NCBI GenBank assembly: GCA_003165655.1
Contig: PMOY01000361.1
Coordinates: 1-36,944, forward strand
Reading direction: 5' to 3'
Length of the DNA: 36,944 bases
DNA from: Solirubrobacterales bacterium
GTDB taxonomy: Bacteria; Actinomycetota; Thermoleophilia; Solirubrobacterales; Solirubrobacteraceae
Shown: piece after piece, positions 24,264 through 31,673 of the stretch
Numbering within the stretch: the first letter of the stretch is position 1
Layout of the letters: each line of letters begins with the position of its first letter
Made by a program: the position numbers and the translations under genes
Notes under the pieces: model-generated
Seen by the model: only the letters and a program-made list of their open reading frames with translations
Told to the model about the DNA's origin: nothing
Database searches by the model: none

Positions 24264-26287
24264 CGCTCGAGCCTGATCGTGCCGGTGGGATCGACGTGGC
24301 CGGACCATTCGGGGGGAACGAGGAGGGTTGCCTCCGGGAGCTCGACCACGGCGGGACCCGAGATCTTCGTCCCGGACGCCAGGGCGCCGCGCAGGAGCTG
24401 GACGTCGAGGGTTTCGCCTCGGAAGGTCGCCTGACGGGTCAGCTCGGCTTCGCGCGGAGATGACTGATTGTCGTCGGCGGTCAGATCCGGCTCGGCGCCC
24501 GCGAGCGCGGCGGCCACCCTGACGGTTACCAACTCGAGCTCCTGCGCCGGGTCGCGGTAGCCGTAGCGCTCCTCGTGCTCGTCCTCGAAAGCCTCGCGTA
24601 GCTCGCTTGGGCTCGGACCGACGCCGGCGGTGATCGCGAGCTCGAACGCCTGCCCCCGGTAGCGCAGCTCGTAGACCGCGGTCAAGCCGGCGTCGGGCTC
24701 GCCGAGCGCCCGGCGCGCGTCGTCGCCCAGCTCCGAGACGGTCTCGCGGAGCGCTTCGTCGCTCAGCGCCTCCCCGCTCAGGAGCACGGTGCGCTGGGCG
24801 TCGCGCCGTCGGGGCGCGACGATCAGCCCGAGCGCGGCGAGCACTCCCGACGCGCGGGGGCAGACGATCGTCCGGATTCCGAGCTCGTCCGCGATCGCCG
24901 CGGCGTGCAGCGGCCCGGCGCCTCCGAACGCAAGCAACGCGTACCGCCGCGGATCGACGCCCCGCTCGACGGTGATGACGCGCAGCGCCTGGATCATCTC
25001 GGCGTTGGCGACGCGGATGATCCCCTCGGCGCAGGCGATCAGGTCGAGTCCGAGCTCCGCCCCCAGCTCTCCCACCGCGGTTTCGGCCGCGCGGGGGTCG
25101 AGCGCGACGCCGCCGGCGAGCTCGTTCTCGGCCGAGAGGTAGCCGAGCAGCAGGTTCGCGTCGGTCACCGTCGGCTCGATGCCGCCGCGCCCGTAGCAGG
25201 CCGGTCCCGGGTCCGCGCCCGCCGAGCGCGGACCGACGCGCAGCGCGCCGCCGGGGTCGCGCCAGGCGATCGAGCCGCCGCCGGCACCGACCGTATGCAC
25301 ATCGAGCATCGGCAGCGCGACTGGACGGCCGGCGAGCACGCCGGAGCTGCGCTCGCGGACCACGCCGCCATCGACGACGCATACATCGGCCGAGGTGCCG
25401 CCCATGTCGAGGCAGAGCACGTCGGGTGAGCCGGCGGCCGCGGCGGCGTAGGCGCCGCCCGCGGCACCGGCCGCCGGTCCCGACAGCACCATCCAGGCGG
25501 CGTGGCGGCCGGCGGCGCCAGCGTCGATCAGCCCGCCACCCGACTGCATGATCGCGGGCTCCGGAAGGCCCGACTCGCTTGCACGCTCGACGAGCCTGCT
25601 CAGGTACCGCCGCAGGAGGGGCGTCAGCGCCGCGTCGATCTCGGTCGTCGCCGCCCGTTCGTACTCGCGGAAGGTCCCGACCACCTCGTGTGAGAGCGAG
25701 ACGTGCGTGTCCGGGAGCGCTCGCGCGAGTGCCTCGCCGATCGCGCGCTCGTGCTGCGGGTGGCGGTAGGAGTGCAACAGCACGACAGCGACCGCCTCCG
25801 GGGCGGCGCGGGCCACGCGGTGCGCGAGCGCGTCGACGTCGTGGGGGTCAAGCGGCCGCAGCGGTCCAGCGGGCGTCATCCGCTCGGGCGCCGCGAAGCG
25901 CAGCTCATCCGGCACCAGCGGCGCCGGCCTCATCGCACAGAGCCGGTACAAATCGGCCCGATTCTGCCGCCCCAGCGCCACCAGATCCGTGAACCCCTCC
26001 GTCGCCACCAGCGCTGTCCGCGCCCCCTTGCCCTCGAGCAGCGCATTCGTAACCACCGTCATCCCATGGGCGAAGACCTCGACATCCTCCGCGGAGCGCC
26101 CCGCGCGCTCCAAGGCAGCGGAGACCGCCGCCATCACACCAACCGATTGATCGTCCGGCGTCGTCGGCGCCTTCGCCGTGACCACACGCCCATCCACGGC
26201 GATCACGGCATCGGTGAACGTCCCGCCAACATCGACACCCAAGAGCACCACAAGGAAGGTATCTGACGGTGACCCGGCACCAGCCAT
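24260..26287 (-). CDS. hyuA: Hydantoinase A / oxoprolinase-family ATPase subunit
   Basis: A 675-residue HyuA-family ATP-binding subunit. It begins with LLGVDVGGTFTDAVI, the sugar-kinase-like phosphate loop, then has GMTVVTNALLEGKGARTALV, QSGGGLID, LCLDMGGTSADVCVV and DPGPACYGRGG, and ends in the oxoprolinase C-terminal domain. These ATPases phosphorylate or activate the substrate for the HyuB subunit. The start is uncertain: the ATG at 26287 or a GTG about 14 codons later (before LLGVDVGG), as neither has a clear ribosome-binding site. It is the first gene of the coupled operon with hyuB and the hydroxyacid dehydrogenase and diverges from the reductase-like gene at 26345, with a 57-bp gap that must hold both promoters. 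Confidence 0.92.
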   Translation of the reverse strand: MAGAGSPSDTFLVVLLGVDVGGTFTDAVIAVDGRVVTAKAPTTPDDQSVGVMAAVSAALERAGRSAEDVEVFAHGMTVVTNALLEGKGARTALVATEGFTDLVALGRQNRADLYRLCAMRPAPLVPDELRFAAPERMTPAGPLRPLDPHDVDALAHRVARAAPEAVAVVLLHSYRHPQHERAIGEALARALPDTHVSLSHEVVGTFREYERAATTEIDAALTPLLRRYLSRLVERASESGLPEPAIMQSGGGLIDAGAAGRHAAWMVLSGPAAGAAGGAYAAAAAGSPDVLCLDMGGTSADVCVVDGGVVRERSSGVLAGRPVALPMLDVHTVGAGGGSIAWRDPGGALRVGPRSAGADPGPACYGRGGIEPTVTDANLLLGYLSAENELAGGVALDPRAAETAVGELGAELGLDLIACAEGIIRVANAEMIQALRVITVERGVDPRRYALLAFGGAGPLHAAAIADELGIRTIVCPRASGVLAALGLIVAPRRRDAQRTVLLSGEALSDEALRETVSELGDDARRALGEPDAGLTAVYELRYRGQAFELAITAGVGPSPSELREAFEDEHEERYGYRDPAQELELVTVRVAAALAGAEPDLTADDNQSSPREAELTRQATFRGETLDVQLLRGALASGTKISGPAVVELPEATLLVPPEWSGHVDPTGTIRLER

Positions 26288-26344
26288 GAACCGAGGAGCC
26301 TTCGCCGGTCTTTACTCACAAAATCGACGCGACTGGAGGCAGAG

Positions 26345-26791
26345 ATGAGCACCGTAGTGGTCGGACTGACGACGTCACTGGACGGCTTTATCGCCGGCCC
26401 CAACGACGGTCCTGGCAATCCGCTCGGCGACGGCGGAGGCAGGCTCTTCGATTGGTGGTCCGCCGGCACCGAGCGCATCGGCCCCGACGACCGCTTCAAG
26501 CCACCGGCGCGCAGCGTCCCGGTGGTCAGGGAAATGTTCGAATGCGGGGCGATCATCACCGGCAGGCGCACCTTTGACGGCGAGCGGACCATCGCCGTCG
26601 GCGCGGCCGACGTCGCCCAGCAGTACCTCAAGGCTGGCCTGCTCGACGAGATCCACATCAACCTCGTCCCCGTCCTCCTCGGCGACGGCGTTCGCCTATT
26701 CGCCAACCTCGAGGATCAGGTCGACCTCGAATGCACCCGCGTCGTCGAATCCGACGGCGTCACCCACCTGCGCTACCGGGTCAACGAGTAG
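26345..26791 (+). CDS. RibD-C/dihydrofolate-reductase-like protein, apparently internally shortened
   Basis: A 148-residue protein of the bacterial dihydrofolate-reductase-like (RibD C-terminal) family. The N-terminal half has SLDGFIAGPNDGPGNPLGDGG, RLFDWW and IITGRRTFD; the C-terminal half has TIAVGAADVAQQYLKAGLLDEIHINLVPVLLGDGVRLF. Relatives are about 190-200 residues long, and the part between GRRTFD and the ADVAQQ helix normally holds 40-50 residues, including strands with PVFVVTH and FVTDG. Here the two halves are joined directly at FDGERTIAV. The frame is intact, so this looks like an in-frame deletion. GGAGGCAGAG precedes the ATG. The loss would remove part of the central sheet, so the protein may be inactive. 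Function of the family members is mostly unknown. Confidence 0.82.
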   Translation: MSTVVVGLTTSLDGFIAGPNDGPGNPLGDGGGRLFDWWSAGTERIGPDDRFKPPARSVPVVREMFECGAIITGRRTFDGERTIAVGAADVAQQYLKAGLLDEIHINLVPVLLGDGVRLFANLEDQVDLECTRVVESDGVTHLRYRVNE

Positions 26792-26835
26792 GGGTGGCTG
26801 CCGGGCGTCACCGACTGCGGCGATGTCGCTGAGCG

Positions 26836-27084
26836 TCAGTCCTCGAGGTGCTCGCTGTCAGCCTCGCCGTACACCGACTCCGCTGACTCCTCATCGGGCC
26901 CGGCGTCTCGCATGATCCGGGCCGGAGTGTGCTGGTCGCCGTGCGATGCATGGTCGATGAGATCCTGCTCCGCGAGCTCAAAGCCCTCGGACTGACCGCC
27001 TCCACCCTCATCCACGGCTCGTCGCTCCTCGCGATGGCGCTCGGCGCGAGACATGATCGGGTCTGCGGGCGTGTCGTCGTCCAT
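26836..27084 (-). CDS. Small acidic hypothetical protein
   Basis: An 82-residue very hydrophilic protein, starting MDDDTPADPIMSRAERHREERRAV. It contains GQSEGFELAEQDLIDHASHGDQH, which I recall as a recurring motif of small uncharacterised actinobacterial proteins, and ends acidic. No membrane segment, cysteine or known domain is visible; it is probably largely disordered with one helix. The ATG at 27084 is preferred over the TTG used by the ORF track; GGGAGGAG lies 12 bases upstream, a longer spacing than usual. It converges with the reductase-like gene. Function unknown. Confidence 0.65.
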   Translation of the reverse strand: MDDDTPADPIMSRAERHREERRAVDEGGGGQSEGFELAEQDLIDHASHGDQHTPARIMRDAGPDEESAESVYGEADSEHLED

Positions 27085-27263
27085 GCCCGGACTGTACTCC
27101 TCCCATATCAAGATTTCGAAGCGCCGAAAGGGGCGATCATTGGAATCTCATATGGAGAACGAAAGTTGGGCCAACCTTTCGACACGCTTCGCGTTTCTAC
27201 TGATCGTGGGGGTCGGCGGACGATTCGGTATTCCTCGTCGTCACGTGACGGTCTTGGGGGCGG

Positions 27264-27298
27264 CGGCGCCCCGGGTTAGGGATTCCCCCGGGGCGCCG
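27264..27298. repeat. Hairpin A with a 12-bp perfect stem
   Basis: CGGCGCCCCGGG, an 11-base loop and CCCGGGGCGCCG form a perfect 12-bp stem. There is no T-tract, so a classical terminator is not shown. Its right arm continues into GGGGCGCCGTCGGGCCGAC (27290-27308), which recurs at 27594 with one difference. Confidence 0.6.
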
Positions 27299-27353
27299 TC
27301 GGGCCGACCGTGATGTTCGGGTCGGCGGGGTTTCCGCGGTCTGCGTCGACCCG

Positions 27354-27367
27354 GGCACTTCGGTGCC
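27354..27367 (+). other. Small hairpin with UUCG tetraloop
   Basis: GGCAC-TTCG-GTGCC is a 5-bp stem closed by the very stable UUCG loop; outer CCC/GGG pairs extend it past one mismatch. It lies between the two large hairpins and would be structured in any transcript through the region. Confidence 0.4.
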
Positions 27368-27561
27368 GGGGCGGTCCCGAATGCGTGGTGCGTGCTGGGC
27401 GCTTCGGTGCATCGCTCGAGGTGCAGGAAGTGGCTGATCTTCGGGACGCGATTTCGCGGACCGAAGTTCAACCAACCTTTCTCCTCACTCAGGCGTTGAT
27501 GTAGGTGGGGGCTACTGGAAGTCGGCTTTTCCCAGGTCGTCGGATGTCGGCCACGGGAGAC

Positions 27562-27603
27562 GCGGCGCCTCGAGGGAAGTCGCGTCTTCCTTCGGGGCGC
27601 CGT
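27562..27603. repeat. Hairpin B with an about 18-bp stem
   Basis: GGCGCCTCGAGGGAAG (27564-27579), loop TCGCGT and CTTCCTTCGGGGCGCC (27586-27601) pair over 16 positions with two G-T wobbles in the RNA sense, plus two outer pairs. The right arm runs into GGGGCGCCGTCCGGCCGAC (27594-27612), which matches hairpin A at 18 of 19 bases, so the two look like members of a REP-like family. Confidence 0.6.
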
Positions 27604-27745
27604 CCGGCCGACTGGCGCAGAAGGCGGGCGCGGGGGCCGTCTTGCCGGCGGGTGTGCTCGAGCCGAGGGTGCCTCGTACGACCTCTGCGGATATCGGCGA
27701 TGCAGTCTGCTGGACTCTCGCCGCCAGATAGCGAATAATGCGCGC

Positions 27746-29743
27746 ATGCGGGCGACGGCGGCAATCTCAAGCTTCCGCCAGGTGGGGGAGCTCAGGCTCC
27801 TCGTGGGTCAGACTGACGACCACCTGGTCGCGCAGGTGCGTGCCGGAGACGAGGCCGCTTTCGAGGCGATTTACGATCGATATGCTCGCGGCCTGCTCTC
27901 GTTTTGCACGCAGATGCTCGGGAGTCGCGAGGCGGCGGAGGACGCGCTGCAGCTGACCTTCGTCTCCGCGTATCGGGCGCTGTGTAGTGGGCAAAGCAAC
28001 ATCTCGCTGCGGCCCTGGCTGTACACGATCGCGCGCAATCGCTGCCTGTCTGAGCTGCGCACCCGGCGCGATGCCGTCAGCACGGATGGAATCGATGTCG
28101 ATCGACCATTCGACGGCCTCGCACACCAGGTCCAGCAGCGCGAGGAGCTACGCGAAATGCTGGAAGACCTGCAGCGGCTCCCGGCTGACCAGCGCGCGGC
28201 GCTGGTGCTGTTCGAGCTCGGCGACCACTCGCACCATGAAATTGCTCAGGTGCTGGGCGTGCGCCGGGAGAAAGTGAAGGCGCTCATCTTCCAAGCCCGC
28301 GAGGCGCTCGTGCGTAGCCGGCAGGCGAGGGATCGTCCGTGCGCGGAGATCCGGCAGCGGCTGGCAACGCTCCAAGGGCGGATCCTCCCCCGCAGCACGA
28401 CGCGCGCCCACATCGATCGCTGCCCGAGCTGCGCGGCGTTCGAGCACGAGGTCGGGCATCAGCGGACCGTGCTCGCGCTCGTTCTGCCCGTGATGCTGAC
28501 CGGCGAGCTCAAGGCGTCGGTGCTGGCCTCGGTGCTGGGGGGTGGCGGAGGTTCGGTTGCGGTCGGCGCCGGCGCCGGAGGCGGAGCAGTCGTCGCGGGT
28601 GGCGCGGGCGGCGCGGGCGCCGGAGGGAGCAGCGCCGTGGTGGCGGGTGGCGCGACAGCCGGAGGCAGTAGCGCCGGCGTCGCGGGTGGCGCGACCGCGG
28701 CCGGTGCCGCGACCGCCGGCCCGGTCGTCGCGAGCGTTGGCGCCGCGAGCAGCCTCGCCGGCGTTGGCGCAGGTGCGGCCAGCTCAGCGGTGGTCGCCGC
28801 CGCGCCGGTCGCGGCGGTCTCGACCGGGCTGGCCGCGGTGGGCACGGACTATGCCGGCACCGGGGTCGCTGGGCTGAGTGCAGCCGGGATCGTCACGAAG
28901 ATCCTCACCGCAGCCGTGATCGCGACCAGCGTCGCCGGAGTCAGCCGGGCCACCAGCCACCAGAGCCGACTGCCTTCAGTGCCGGCGCTGATTCAGCAGA
29001 CCCCGGTGACGCCCGCCCCCACCTCGTCCGCGTCGACGACGTCTGCGCCGAGCGATCCCACCTTGGTCGCCTCGACGACGTCTTCGGCGAGCGAGCCCGC
29101 GGCGAGCGACCCCAGCTCGATTACGCCGACGATGTCTTCGGCGGGCGGTGCCACCACGAGTGGATCGACGACGTCTCCGGCGGGCGGTGCCAGCACGAGT
29201 GGATCGACGACGTCCACGGCGAGCGATCCCACGGCGAGCGATCCGACGGCGAGCGATCCCGCGGCGAGCGATCCCGCGGCGAGTGATCCCGCCTCAAGTG
29301 ATCCGGCGGCGAGCACGGCGAGCGATCCGACGGCGAGCGATCCGACCGCGAGCGATCCCGCGGCGAGCGATCCCACCCCGAGCGGCGCTGACGCGAGTGG
29401 ATCGACGACGTCGACGGGGAGCGGTTCTGACGCGAGTGGATCGACGACGTCGACGGGGAGCGGTTCTGGCTCGAGCGGATCGACGACGTCGACGGGGAGT
29501 GGCGCTGGCTCGAGCGGATCGACGACGTCGACGGGGAGCAGCTCTGGCTCGACTCCGCCGACGACGTCCACAGCAAGCGATCCCGACTCGGCCGCGTCGA
29601 CGACGTCCACCGCGAGCGACCCGGACTCGACTGCGACGTCGACGTCCACGGCGAGCGACCCCGACTCGAGTGCGACATCGACGGCAAGCGACCCCGACTC
29701 GGCCGCCGTTTCCACCGACGCACCTGCAGACACCGACTCCTAG
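27746..29743 (+). CDS. ECF sigma factor fused to a zinc-finger domain, membrane helix and repetitive Ser/Thr/Asp tail
   Basis: A 665-residue protein. Residues 30-100 are sigma region 2 (FEAIYDRYARGLLSF, AEDALQLTFVSAYRAL, RPWLYTIARNRCLSELR); 135-195 are region 4 (RLPADQRAALVLFELGDHSHHEIAQVLGVRREKVKALIFQARE). Cys199 with H222-x3-C226-x2-C229 forms a zf-HC2-like anti-sigma zinc motif. Residues 265-375 are a Gly/Ala/Val-rich stretch, about 376-400 a likely membrane helix (AAGIVTKILTAAVIATSVAGV), and 401-665 a Ser/Thr/Ala/Asp/Pro tail of SDPTA units and four 13-residue DASGSTTSTGSGS repeats. Sigma and anti-sigma functions would thus be on one membrane-anchored chain with the tail outside, as in some ECF groups with long C-terminal extensions. 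How it is released is unknown. Probably leaderless at 27746. Confidence 0.85.
   Translation: MRATAAISSFRQVGELRLLVGQTDDHLVAQVRAGDEAAFEAIYDRYARGLLSFCTQMLGSREAAEDALQLTFVSAYRALCSGQSNISLRPWLYTIARNRCLSELRTRRDAVSTDGIDVDRPFDGLAHQVQQREELREMLEDLQRLPADQRAALVLFELGDHSHHEIAQVLGVRREKVKALIFQAREALVRSRQARDRPCAEIRQRLATLQGRILPRSTTRAHIDRCPSCAAFEHEVGHQRTVLALVLPVMLTGELKASVLASVLGGGGGSVAVGAGAGGGAVVAGGAGGAGAGGSSAVVAGGATAGGSSAGVAGGATAAGAATAGPVVASVGAASSLAGVGAGAASSAVVAAAPVAAVSTGLAAVGTDYAGTGVAGLSAAGIVTKILTAAVIATSVAGVSRATSHQSRLPSVPALIQQTPVTPAPTSSASTTSAPSDPTLVASTTSSASEPAASDPSSITPTMSSAGGATTSGSTTSPAGGASTSGSTTSTASDPTASDPTASDPAASDPAASDPASSDPAASTASDPTASDPTASDPAASDPTPSGADASGSTTSTGSGSDASGSTTSTGSGSGSSGSTTSTGSGAGSSGSTTSTGSSSGSTPPTTSTASDPDSAASTTSTASDPDSTATSTSTASDPDSSATSTASDPDSAAVSTDAPADTDS
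29390..29545 (+). repeat. Four tandem 39-bp repeats inside the sigma-factor tail
   Basis: Copies begin at 29390, 29429, 29468 and 29507; the core GTGGATCGACGACGTCGACG is exact in the first two, and the last two vary at a few bases. Each encodes 13 residues (GSTTSTGSG with variable ends). Flanking DNA has many shorter GCGAGCGATCC units encoding SDP. Copy number is likely to vary between strains. Confidence 0.85.
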
Positions 29744-29827
29744 CCTCGCTCTCCGCGCCGCGCTTTCTTCGCAGTTACCGCGTCCCCATTTAGCGACGGT
29801 AGAGGGCCGGGCGGCACCATCAGTGCC

Positions 29828-30043
29828 ATGCATCCCGGTTACTGCCCCCAATGTAAAGAGCGAGTCACTCCGTTTGCCGCCGGCTGCGCGCTGTGCGGCG
29901 CTGACCTCGACCCGCGGCGTTGGCAGAAGCCTCCGTCGGTCGGCCAGCGCTTGTCCGCACGCCTCCCCGCGCGCCTCCCCGGACGCTGGCGACGCTCGCG
30001 CCTCGCTCAAGCAGCGAGCGTTTCGAAACACGGCGCCCGGTAA
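29828..30043 (+). CDS. Small zinc-ribbon protein
   Basis: A 71-residue protein beginning MHPGYCPQCKERVTPFAAGCALCGADLDP. Cys6, Cys9, Cys20 and Cys23 form a CxxC-x10-CxxC zinc ribbon; the remainder is very basic (RLSARLPARLPGRWRRSRL) and could bind nucleic acid or the membrane surface. I recall similar short proteins in related actinobacteria but cannot name a function. It follows the sigma-factor gene by 84 bp and is short enough that only the four cysteines and the conserved-looking start support it as real. Confidence 0.6.
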   Translation: MHPGYCPQCKERVTPFAAGCALCGADLDPRRWQKPPSVGQRLSARLPARLPGRWRRSRLAQAASVSKHGAR

Positions 30044-30068
30044 GCGGCGGGGGCGCAGGGCGCCCGCC
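30044..30068 (+). terminator. Possible terminator hairpin after the zinc-ribbon gene
   Basis: GGGCG-CAGGG-CGCCC (30051-30065) with an outer GGC/GCC pair past a two-base bulge lies directly after the stop codon. No T-tract follows, so terminator function is a guess. Confidence 0.3.
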
Positions 30069-30150
30069 AGGCTCCGGGGCTCACGAGGTCAGCGAGCTAG
30101 CGCGCGCCTTCCCAATCCCGGGAGCGCCCGTCTGAGACCCGCTGCCAGTC

Positions 30151-30588
30151 CTAGCCGCTCTCGACCGCGCGCCGGAGCACGTCGCGCAGCAGACGCTGGT
30201 CGGTAAGGGACAAACGCCCGATCGCTTCAGGCACCTTGGCCATGTGGCCGCGGACCCGCGTGCGGACGTCGGTTCCTGCCGGGGTGAGGACGACGTGCTT
30301 GACCCGGCGATCCTGGGCGTAGGGGCGGCGGGTGACCAGCCCGCGAGCCTCGAGGCGGTCGACGATGCCGGTGACGTTGGAGTTGTCACACGAGAGCATC
30401 ATCGCGAGCTCGTGCATCGGCATCGCCGTCCCGGGCTCCATCTTCATGAGGGCTCCGGCCTGGGCCGGATGCAGATCCAGCTCGGCTGCCGCAGCGAGGA
30501 AGCGGCGTCGTTCGGCGCCGAGCAACTGGCGCAGTATGTCCCAGGCCTCCTCGGCGGGTGAAAGCTGCGTCTGCGCGACCGTGGTCAT
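30151..30588 (-). CDS. MarR-family transcriptional regulator
   Basis: A 145-residue MarR protein with the full winged helix-turn-helix: AGALMKMEPGTAMPMHELAMMLSCDNSNVTGIVDRLEARGLVTRRPYAQDRRVKHVVLTPAG. The helices at both ends would form the dimer interface and ligand cleft. It is transcribed away from the ABC exporter genes, with 65 bp between the two starts; that gap is filled by two inverted repeats. The standard reading is that it represses both itself and the exporter until a toxic ligand binds. The ATG at 30588 has no clear ribosome-binding site, and TAGACT on the minus strand (30603-30598) would start transcription almost at the ATG. Confidence 0.93.
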   Translation of the reverse strand: MTTVAQTQLSPAEEAWDILRQLLGAERRRFLAAAAELDLHPAQAGALMKMEPGTAMPMHELAMMLSCDNSNVTGIVDRLEARGLVTRRPYAQDRRVKHVVLTPAGTDVRTRVRGHMAKVPEAIGRLSLTDQRLLRDVLRRAVESG

Positions 30589-30600
30589 GACGGATGAAGT

Positions 30601-30619
30601 CTATTGACCTGGTCGATAG
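30601..30619. promoter_or_regulatory. MarR operator candidate 1
   Basis: CTATTGACC-T-GGTCGATAG is a 19-bp inverted repeat with one mismatched pair, centred between the divergent MarR and exporter genes and close to the MarR promoter. Confidence 0.65.
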
Positions 30620-30623
30620 TTGA

Positions 30624-30644
30624 CTACATCAAGGTTTGAGGTAG
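30624..30644. promoter_or_regulatory. MarR operator candidate 2
   Basis: CTACATCAAGGTTTGAGGTAG is an imperfect 21-bp inverted repeat (CTACnTCAA/TTGAnGTAG) overlapping the likely exporter promoter (TTGACT 30620-30625, TAGGGT 30642-30647). The GTG at 30654 would be nearly leaderless. Confidence 0.55.
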
Positions 30645-30653
30645 GGTGGGCGT

Positions 30654-31673
30654 GTGAGCGATGGCGCCGCAGCGATCGAGGTCGAGGAGCTGGTTCGTGA
30701 GTTCCGCAAGGGCCCGCGAGCGGTCGACGGCATCGACCTTGCTGTTTCCCCGGGCGAGATCTACGGTTTCCTCGGGCCCAACGGCGCAGGCAAGTCGACA
30801 ACCGTCCTGATGCTGACGACGTTGCTGCCGCCGACGAGCGGGCGTGCGCGCGTCGGCGGTTTTGACATCGTGCGCCAGGGCTCGCAGGTGCGCTCGACGA
30901 TCGGGGCCGCATTGCAGGAAGCCGCCTTGGACCCGATCCTCACCGCCCGGGAGCATCTGCTGCTGCAGGCAACGCTGCAAGGGATCGGAAAGGCGGAACG
31001 TAAAGTCAGGGCGAACGCGCTGCTCGAGCGTGTCGGCTTGACCGAGGCGGCCGATCGCCGTGTGGGCGGCTATTCGGGCGGCATGAAGCGGCGGCTCGAC
31101 TTGGCCTTGGCGCTCGTCCACGGGCCGCGGATCCTCTTCCTCGACGAGCCCACGACCGGTCTCGACCCCCAGAGCCGGGCCGCGCTATGGGAGGAAGTCG
31201 CGCGGCTCGCGCACGACGAGGGGATGACGGTCTTTCTGACGACCCAGTATCTCGAGGAGGCCGACGTACTGGCCGACCGGGTCGGCATCATCGACCACGG
31301 CAAGATCGTCGCCGAGGGCACGCCGGCACAGCTCAAAGCCGAGATCGGAAGTCCGAGCGTCGAGGTCTCGCCGGTCGACGGGGGTGCCGACGAGCTGCTT
31401 GCCGAGCTCCTGGCCGGCTTTGGCACGCCGACGCACAATGGCCGTGGCAGCGTGACGGTGCCATTGCCGGGAGGCGAAGCTCAGCTCGCTGAGATCGTCC
31501 GCGCGCTCGACCAGGCGGATCTCCACGTGGCGTCACTGCAACTGCATCAGCCGTCGCTTGACGACGTATTTCTCGCCAAGACGGGCCGCAAGCTGGAAGG
31601 AACCGCGGCAGAGACCGCTGATGAGCAGCCCGCACCCGGCGCACGCGGCCGCGGTCGTCGTCGTGGACGCTGA
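30654..31673 (+). CDS. ABC exporter ATP-binding protein (DrrA-like)
   Basis: A 339-residue ATPase of the DrrA/daunorubicin-resistance type. Walker A is GPNGAGKST near 42-50, the Q-loop region ALQEAALDPILT is present, the signature is YSGGMKRRLDLALAL, Walker B LFLDEPTTGLDP and the switch TTQYLEEAD. The C-terminal 100 residues are the DrrA-type extension and end in a very basic GRGRRRGR tail. It pairs with the two following permeases to export drugs or lipids. It is controlled, by position, by the divergent MarR. The GTG at 30654 is chosen because frame and promoter agree; no ribosome-binding site is seen. Confidence 0.93.
   Translation: MSDGAAAIEVEELVREFRKGPRAVDGIDLAVSPGEIYGFLGPNGAGKSTTVLMLTTLLPPTSGRARVGGFDIVRQGSQVRSTIGAALQEAALDPILTAREHLLLQATLQGIGKAERKVRANALLERVGLTEAADRRVGGYSGGMKRRLDLALALVHGPRILFLDEPTTGLDPQSRAALWEEVARLAHDEGMTVFLTTQYLEEADVLADRVGIIDHGKIVAEGTPAQLKAEIGSPSVEVSPVDGGADELLAELLAGFGTPTHNGRGSVTVPLPGGEAQLAEIVRALDQADLHVASLQLHQPSLDDVFLAKTGRKLEGTAAETADEQPAPGARGRGRRRGR

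Larger units (their letters stand above)
27085..27745. other. Gene-poor region with strong hairpins and leader sequence of the sigma factor
   Basis: No convincing gene is visible; the ORF-track frames here are rich in Arg, Pro and Ser and look like shadows. The region contains an interrupted inverted repeat GAAAGTTGG/CCAACCTTTC (about 27160-27180), two long GC-rich hairpins (listed separately), a small stem with a TTCG loop (27354-27367) and a second weaker one near 27400. At the right edge TGGACT (27711-27716), 17 bp and AATAAT (27734-27739) form a plausible promoter whose transcript would start at or next to the sigma-factor ATG. Confidence 0.45.

Noticed and set aside
22722-25382. 886-residue minus-strand ORF in the track as a single gene
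   Set aside because: Only the part from 24263 is coding (HyuB). The rest is an Arg-rich off-frame reading of hyuA.
27479-27488. ACCAACC half-site in the sigma-factor upstream region
   Set aside because: No matching second half; does not count as a regulon site.
27241-27747. 168-residue minus-strand ORF in the gene-poor region
   Set aside because: Arg/Pro/Ser-rich with no domain-like pattern, and it runs across the hairpins; most likely a shadow.
29390-29545. 39-bp repeats as a CRISPR array
   Set aside because: The repeats are contiguous with no spacers and encode in-frame 13-residue units.
28993-29733. Antisense repeat ORF as a gene
   Set aside because: It mirrors the SDP/GSTTS repeats of the sigma-factor tail, has no ribosome-binding site and no known domain.
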